From CAYNNP01 sp964398215 (GTDB lineage Bacteria; Planctomycetota; Planctomycetia; Pirellulales; Pirellulaceae): a stretch of DNA of 9,622 bases. Location of the stretch: NCBI GenBank assembly GCA_964398215.1, contig CAYNNP010000249.1, positions 1-9,622 on the forward strand, given 5' to 3'. Below the pieces are notes generated by a model. That model saw nothing but the letters and a program-made list of their open reading frames with translations, had not been told where the DNA came from and did no database searches. Shown here piece by piece: positions 6,101 to 9,622 of this stretch; the stretch's first letter is position 1; each line of letters opens with the position of its first letter. The position numbers were made by a program, and so were the translations under genes.

Positions 6101-8763
6101 TGATTTTTACGATCACGGTTAACAACGGTGGCCCAAGTACTGCGACGGGCGTGGTCGTTTCCGAATCGCTTCCACCCGGTGTGACGCTGATCAACAGCAG
6201 CCCTAGTCAAGGTAGTTTTAACACTGCCACAGGGGCTTGGACGGTTGGATCGTTGCTCAATGGCGGGCAAGCGACTATCAACTTGACAGCGCGAGTTGAC
6301 AACCCCGGAACGGGTATAAATACGGCACAAGTCACTGCCGTTGACCAATTTGATGTCGACAGCACTCCCAGCAATAATCTTGAATCTGAAGATGACCAGG
6401 CTTCCGTCACCTTCACGACACCAATCGCTGACCTTTCGCTAACCAAGACGGTTAGCGAGTCGTCACCGAATGTAGGCGAAACCGTTAGCTTTTTGATCAC
6501 GGTTACCAACGACGGGCCAGACAACGCAACCGGCGTTAGCATTCAAGACACATTGCCTGCCGGGCTGTCGTTCGTGTCAAACAACTTGAGCGCAGGAACA
6601 TTCAATCCAGCCTCTGGAGTCTGGACGGTTGGCGGATTGGCCAACGGTGCTTCGGCGAACCTCGAAATACTGGCGCGTGTTGATGCTCAAGGGGCGACGA
6701 CAAATTCGGCGCAAGTGATCGCAGTCGACCAGAGCGATCCGGATTCGACGCCAGGCAACAATATCGCCGGTGAAGATGATCAAGACTCGGCGAGCTTGAC
6801 TCCTGCGGTCGTCGATATTTCGCTAACCAAAACGGCTTCGGTTGCTCGCCCTGCGGTTGGCGAAAACGTTACGTTTACCGTTTCAGCTGCCAACGCTGGG
6901 CCGGATGCCGCGTCAGGCGTAGTGATCACCGACCTGCTACCGGCTGGGCTGACCTTCATTGGCTCGACCCCAAGCGTCGGAGCCTACAACGCGGCGACAG
7001 GGATCTGGACTGTCGGCGCGATCGCCAGTGGTACCACTGCGACGATCGACATTGTTGCTCGCGTCGACCAGCTTGGCGAACGGATCAATACCGCGGAACT
7101 GACTTCATTGGATCAATTCGACGTTGACAGCACCGCTGGCAACAATGTCCCGGGCGAAGACGACCAAGCGTCGGTTACGATTACACCCGCAAGTGCTGAT
7201 CTTTCGCTGACCAAAATTGTGGACGATCCGTCACCCAATGTTGGCCAGTCGATCACATTTACGCTGACCGTTAGTAACGCTGGACCTGACGCAGCATCGA
7301 ATGTCTTGGTGCGAGACAACCTACCGCCTGGGGTTACGTTCCAGTCTTCGTCGCCGACCGTGGGCACCTACGATCAGGCGACGGGCATTTGGACGATTCC
7401 AACTGTGGCGGTCGGAAGCACAGAGACGTTACAGCTGAATGCTATTGTTGATACACCAGGCGATCAAACGAATTCCGCTGAAATTATCGCTAGCAGCCAA
7501 CTGGATCCAGACAGCACTCCGGACAACAACAACGCGGGCGAAGATGATCAGGCATCTGCTGTGTTTTCTCCCGAATTGGTCGACTTGGCGCTGACAAAAA
7601 CGGTTAGTGATTTGACGCCGAATCTTGGTGACACGATTACTTATACATTGACGCTTGCCAACGACGGACCGTCATCGGCAACAGGAGTTCAAGTCACCGA
7701 TCAACTGCCCGCTGGAGTGACTTTCAACAGCGCCACACAAACTGCGGGAACGTACAATTCAGCAACGGGCGTCTGGACGGTGGGCGAAGTCGTCGTCGGC
7801 GCGAGCCCAACTCTCAATATCATTGCCACCGTGGGTAATACCCTAGGCGAAACGAACACTGCTGAGATCACTGCCGTTGACCAACCCGATGTGGACAGCA
7901 CGCCAGGAAACAATGACGCTGGCGAAGACGACCAGGCGAGCACTTCGTTTACAACGCAGGTGGCTGATCTTTCACTGACCAAGACGGTCAATATCGAGCG
8001 TCCAACCCAAGCAGAAAACGTCCAGTTCACACTTTCGCTGGCCAATGCTGGGCCAGATGACGCAACCGAGATTGTCGTTAATGACTTGTTGCCATCGGGC
8101 CTACGTTTCGTATCCAGCACTCCCAGCGTTGGGACATACGATGCCACGGCGGGCACATGGTCAGTTGCAAATTTGCCCAATGGATCTACAGCAACGTTAT
8201 TGATCGAAGCGGCCGTGACCAGCGCGGAACCGTCAACGAACATTGCTGAAGTCGCATCCGTGCGCCAGTTCGATCCAGACTCTACACCTGGCAACTCAGT
8301 TACCACGGAAGACGACTTTGATACCGCAGTAGTCACACCGCTTGTGGTCGACATCTCCGTCAGTGCGAGCGTGGATAATCCCGAACCACTCGAAGGCGAC
8401 ATCATTCAATTTGTCTTTACAGCGCTGAACTCAGGGCCGGACGACGCGACAGGTGTGAACCTATCGACGCTGTTGCCGCTCGGATTTACATTGATTTCTA
8501 GTCAGCCACAATCGGGAACCTACAACACTGTTACAGGCGATTGGGATATCGGTGGATTAGCAAGCGGTGCGACGACCCAACTGACTTTGAATGCGCAGGT
8601 CGATACGCGAGGTGTGACAGAAGTACCGATCGAAGTCATTAGCACCAACGAGTTTGATGTCGACAGCACTCCGAACAACAGTGTTGATTCCGAGGATGAC
8701 CAAGCCGCCGTTGTTGTCCGCGCACCGCGATTGCTGACCAAACGTCTGTTCATTTCCAGATAG
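3133..8763 (+). CDS. Giant extracellular LEPR-XLL/SdrD/DUF11-repeat protein
   Basis: The 1876-residue protein is predicted to be exported and probably acts at the cell surface or in the matrix, perhaps in adhesion; that role is inferred from architecture only. Order: a basic N-terminus (about 20 residues, many Arg/Lys); LERRRVL at 21-27, a variant of the planctomycete LEPR-XLL motif; an SdrD B/Cna B-like domain at about 36-106 with an Asp-rich loop (LDDGDGVFEPGTGD); a beta-rich domain at about 136-345 containing GGERDLAVNLTS; then twelve DUF11 repeats from residue 346 to about 1865, ending in RLLTKRLFISR. No classical signal peptide, dockerin, LPXTG or terminal membrane helix is visible. I chose ATG 3133 over in-frame TTG 3037 and ATG 3052/3055 because it places the motif at the usual distance from the start and avoids a 32-residue unrelated extension. 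No Shine-Dalgarno is evident. The frame is uninterrupted. Confidence 0.92.
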   Translation: MKRIARRKSRNTRFRPRIETLERRRVLAAAIDLAAINGRVFDDFTGNGFDLGEEVSGASLQLFLDDGDGVFEPGTGDTSVGSTTTDANGNYDFGGLTVGNYFVLQPTQNVAGTQLQQSVSPLITINASDVQGQISTSIDTFDTGTQQVNDISNDGTAVTSVLQTVDAIGGERDLAVNLTSTDANSEIELSVNLTPGALSFDSQRQGDGVFSVSWDGIDGDANNINDAGLNVDLSNGGSAQGLSLQIGSDAGGNATIRLYTDDGNPGTANRFSSATIPIPDTGGGVGTAEFIPFSSFIASGGGVDLTNVGAIELVIDGPANTDGRAELVGALEPTTFAANFDNFETADLAVNKTVNDTSPSTNQNVTFTITVDNNGPDIATGVAVTDQLPAGISYVSDSPSQGDYDPLTGIWTVGTINNQEATLLLVGLVTSATADVITNTAQITASDQMDPIASNNQSSASLTPEQIDIGINKGVSNLTPNTGDMVTFTVSANNMGPSNATNVVIADVLPAGLTFVNFSATSGSYDVGTGLWTVGAINSGTAAVLTLVATVNTNGTVTNTASFSSADQTDSNPANNQDSVSITPAQADLSLTKQVNSSAANVGENVTFTITVSNAGPNDATGVAVTDVLPVGLSFVNAIPAGAYNPGNGIWTVGNVANGTSQTLELIARVDSIGAQINTAQISAADQSDPDSTPGNNASGEDDQASATVTAATADLSLEKGADSISPNVGDDVTFTIVVSNAGPNNATDVVVLDAIPAGLTFVSDNAGGAYNPVTGLWNVGTVISGQSRALNITARVDASSTITNTAQVQSVNEFDPDSTPGNDVAGEDDQDAVTLSPASADLSLTKSVSSESPNVNVNEQVTFTVTVTNSGPNEATGVSVLDQLPAGTSFVSATPSQGDYDQGTGVWTVGSINTGSNATLSLIAIANTPGLITNTAEVLTADQQDPDSTPGNNVSSEDDQASAQITAAQVDLSVTKTVNNSTPNVGSEVIFTITVNNGGPSTATGVVVSESLPPGVTLINSSPSQGSFNTATGAWTVGSLLNGGQATINLTARVDNPGTGINTAQVTAVDQFDVDSTPSNNLESEDDQASVTFTTPIADLSLTKTVSESSPNVGETVSFLITVTNDGPDNATGVSIQDTLPAGLSFVSNNLSAGTFNPASGVWTVGGLANGASANLEILARVDAQGATTNSAQVIAVDQSDPDSTPGNNIAGEDDQDSASLTPAVVDISLTKTASVARPAVGENVTFTVSAANAGPDAASGVVITDLLPAGLTFIGSTPSVGAYNAATGIWTVGAIASGTTATIDIVARVDQLGERINTAELTSLDQFDVDSTAGNNVPGEDDQASVTITPASADLSLTKIVDDPSPNVGQSITFTLTVSNAGPDAASNVLVRDNLPPGVTFQSSSPTVGTYDQATGIWTIPTVAVGSTETLQLNAIVDTPGDQTNSAEIIASSQLDPDSTPDNNNAGEDDQASAVFSPELVDLALTKTVSDLTPNLGDTITYTLTLANDGPSSATGVQVTDQLPAGVTFNSATQTAGTYNSATGVWTVGEVVVGASPTLNIIATVGNTLGETNTAEITAVDQPDVDSTPGNNDAGEDDQASTSFTTQVADLSLTKTVNIERPTQAENVQFTLSLANAGPDDATEIVVNDLLPSGLRFVSSTPSVGTYDATAGTWSVANLPNGSTATLLIEAAVTSAEPSTNIAEVASVRQFDPDSTPGNSVTTEDDFDTAVVTPLVVDISVSASVDNPEPLEGDIIQFVFTALNSGPDDATGVNLSTLLPLGFTLISSQPQSGTYNTVTGDWDIGGLASGATTQLTLNAQVDTRGVTEVPIEVISTNEFDVDSTPNNSVDSEDDQAAVVVRAPRLLTKRLFISR
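4168..8730 (+). repeat. Array of twelve DUF11 repeats within the giant gene
   Basis: Repeats begin at the [A/V/I]D[L/I] motif at nt 4168, 4531, 4891, 5272, 5653, 6043, 6427, 6811, 7195, 7579, 7963 and 8347. Lengths are 363, 360, 381, 381, 390 and then 384 nt for each of repeats 6 to 11. Shared blocks are ADLSLTKTV..SPNVG..VTFTITV, N.GP..ATGV.V.D.LPAG..FV, a TG.WTVG segment, an A.VD strand and NTA. Repeats 3 to 12 end with a D.DST..N...EDD linker, which repeats 1 and 2 lack. DUF11 units are immunoglobulin-like beta sandwiches. The DNA of the copies differs strongly at synonymous sites, so the array is old rather than freshly expanded. The last repeat is the most divergent. Confidence 0.92.
5695..5712 (+). 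repeat. In-frame 6-bp tandem duplication inside DUF11 repeat 5
   Basis: AACGTC is present twice in tandem (5695-5706) and is followed by AACGAA. The encoded segment is SPNVNVNEQVTF, where the other repeats have SPNVG.xVTF. The two additional residues account exactly for repeat 5 being 390 nt while its neighbours are 384. The most likely cause is replication slippage that kept the frame. Confidence 0.7.
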
Positions 8764-9006
8764 CAGAGTGACCGTCCAGTCGGTTTTCAAGGCCTCGTCC
8801 AGCAACAAGCACGGTGTTTGCTGGCTGCGGTCAATCATTCGATGCGCGGGTTCCCAAGGCTCCCCAAATTCCATAAGGGCTCTTGCTGCCTAGTATCTCC
8901 CGGGTCGACGAACTTTACTCCATCTTGGATGCTAAAGGCCGTTGATGTCAGTGACCGTGCCTGCAGCTTGGTCGCTGGCGCAGCGATGTAGATCGATTGG
9001 CCTGTG
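8764..9006. other. Spacer between the giant gene and the coiled-coil gene
   Basis: These 243 bases contain only fragmentary frames. A minus-strand frame (9038-8835) reads in part ITGQSIYIAAPATKLQARSL, but it begins inside the plus-strand gene at 9007 and matches no family I know. I see no terminator with a T-run and no convincing promoter. The closest upstream stop in the frame of the next gene is at 8989-8991. Confidence 0.45.
8799..8824. repeat. Inverted repeat downstream of the giant gene
   Basis: CCAGCAA (8799-8805) and TTGCTGG (8818-8824) can pair as a 7-bp stem around a 12-nt loop, 36 nt after the giant gene stops. There is no T-run behind it, so an intrinsic terminator is not well supported, although it could act as an mRNA 3' end hairpin. 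Pairs of this size occur by chance. Confidence 0.2.
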
Positions 9007-9622
9007 ATGCTAGACATCGAGCCGGAGCCGGATCGCATCGCTGTTTGTTTTGAACCCGAACCGTCGAAAGTAGTTTGGCTCGAGAGTCACAGTAAGCTGA
9101 AAGATCTCTACCAACAGGCCATGCAGGAATACTATAGGAATTATGGTTCCGCATCCTCTATCCAAAAGATAGCTTGGAGCACTGTTGCTGACTTCAAGGT
9201 TGGCGACGTTCTGTCAAAAACCAAAATCCGGGTCAGGGCTGAAAAGGCAAGTGGTTCCATGATTGTGACATCCGTGGAGCCTAAACATTTCATGACCGGC
9301 TCTGATTTCTTCGCGCCATTGAGTCCAGAAGAAGTGCAAAAAAACCTTCACCTGATTGAACATCATTTGAAAGAAAAGCAATTGATTGAAAAGCAACGCG
9401 ACGAAGCTCTGCTTAGAGATTTCCCGCGCCAATCTGATCTGATTGCTAAAAAAGACGAGCGTATTGTCGATATAGACGGTGCCATCGCCCAGATGCGCGA
9501 TCGGATGAAGATCCTTAAGAAACGCCTGAGCAATATTGAAGATCTCCGAGCCGGTCGCTGGGAGCGAATGGCAGGTCGGAGCGAAGCTCTTGAATCAGAA
9601 CGTATTACAGTTCAGCGCAGTA
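9007..9622 (+). CDS. Unrecognised coiled-coil protein, 3' end outside window
   Basis: The frame opens after a TAG at 8989-8991, starts at GTG 9004 or ATG 9007, and remains open for 205 codons to the right edge. The N-terminal 100 residues form a mixed-composition region with a Trp and Tyr-rich helix (SKLKDLYQQAMQEYYRNYG, about 29-47), then what may be beta strands (FKVGDVLSKTKIRVRAE, about 63-79). From about 106 to 182 the chain is strongly charged and likely helical with hydrophobic heptad positions, in two blocks broken at FPRQ (139-142), so a hairpin-like coiled coil is plausible. The remaining part is Arg/Glu-rich. There is no signal peptide. No Shine-Dalgarno is evident. The polar start MLDIEPEPDRI suggests a soluble cytosolic protein. 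I do not recognise the family, and the missing C-terminus may hold the diagnostic domain. Confidence 0.7.
   Translation, partial: MLDIEPEPDRIAVCFEPEPSKVVWLESHSKLKDLYQQAMQEYYRNYGSASSIQKIAWSTVADFKVGDVLSKTKIRVRAEKASGSMIVTSVEPKHFMTGSDFFAPLSPEEVQKNLHLIEHHLKEKQLIEKQRDEALLRDFPRQSDLIAKKDERIVDIDGAIAQMRDRMKILKKRLSNIEDLRAGRWERMAGRSEALESERITVQRS

Noticed and set aside
4168..8730. CRISPR-like or recent tandem-repeat interpretation of the array
   Set aside because: The units are 360-390 nt protein domains with heavy synonymous divergence, not short identical direct repeats with spacers.
8557..8874. 105-codon minus-strand ORF over the giant gene's 3' end
   Set aside because: Most of it is the reverse of the last DUF11 repeat. 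The part outside the gene shows no recognised motif and no transposase-like residues.
9339..9345. A AAA AAC slippery heptamer in frame in the coiled-coil gene
   Set aside because: The heptamer is a classical -1 frameshift site, but the -1 frame stops after about five codons and no stimulatory hairpin or pseudoknot is evident nearby. It is most likely chance in a Lys/Asn-rich segment.

Overview
The window looks like a chromosomal piece from a planctomycete, probably of the Pirellulaceae/Rhodopirellula type. The main reason is a 1876-residue protein that begins with a short arginine-rich stretch and the motif LERRRVLAA. This is a variant of the LEPR-XLL N-terminal motif known from planctomycete extracellular proteins. 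Supporting signs are an SdrD B-like domain followed by a long DUF11 array, a secreted glycine-rich protein of a kind I associate with planctomycetes, mostly weak Shine-Dalgarno sites and moderate GC. The taxonomic call is an inference.

Layout: (1) 1-396, minus strand: the N-terminal part of a secreted glycine-rich protein that runs off the left edge. (2) 397-752: an apparently non-coding divergent region with one weak promoter-like site and one perfect 8-bp hairpin. (3) 753-932, plus: a possible 59-residue small protein whose end overlaps the next start by 14 nt. (4) 919-1557, plus: a compact PP2C-type Ser/Thr phosphatase with its metal-binding aspartates intact. (5) 1617-2414, minus: an unrecognised 265-residue protein, convergent with the phosphatase. 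(6) 2580-2930, minus: a Rieske [2Fe-2S] ferredoxin-like protein. (7) 2988-3092, minus: a 34-codon stretch that looks like the C-terminal stump of a lost gene, possibly a Gfo/Idh/MocA-type oxidoreductase. (8) 3133-8763, plus: the giant repeat protein, 60% of the window. (9) 8764-9006: spacer with no supported gene. (10) 9007-9622, plus: the N-terminal 205 codons of an unrecognised coiled-coil protein that runs off the right edge.

The genes do not form one obvious pathway. The giant protein and the glycine-rich protein are exported or surface components. The phosphatase, the Rieske protein and the two unknowns are cytosolic, as far as can be seen. No tRNA, rRNA, CRISPR array, insertion sequence or complete defence system was found. 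The most rewarding part is the giant gene. It has twelve DUF11 repeats, and repeats 6 to 11 each start exactly 384 nt apart. One repeat carries a visible 6-bp slippage duplication. An Asp-rich linker motif is present in ten of the twelve repeats. The truncated stump just upstream of this gene suggests a past rearrangement at its 5' end.
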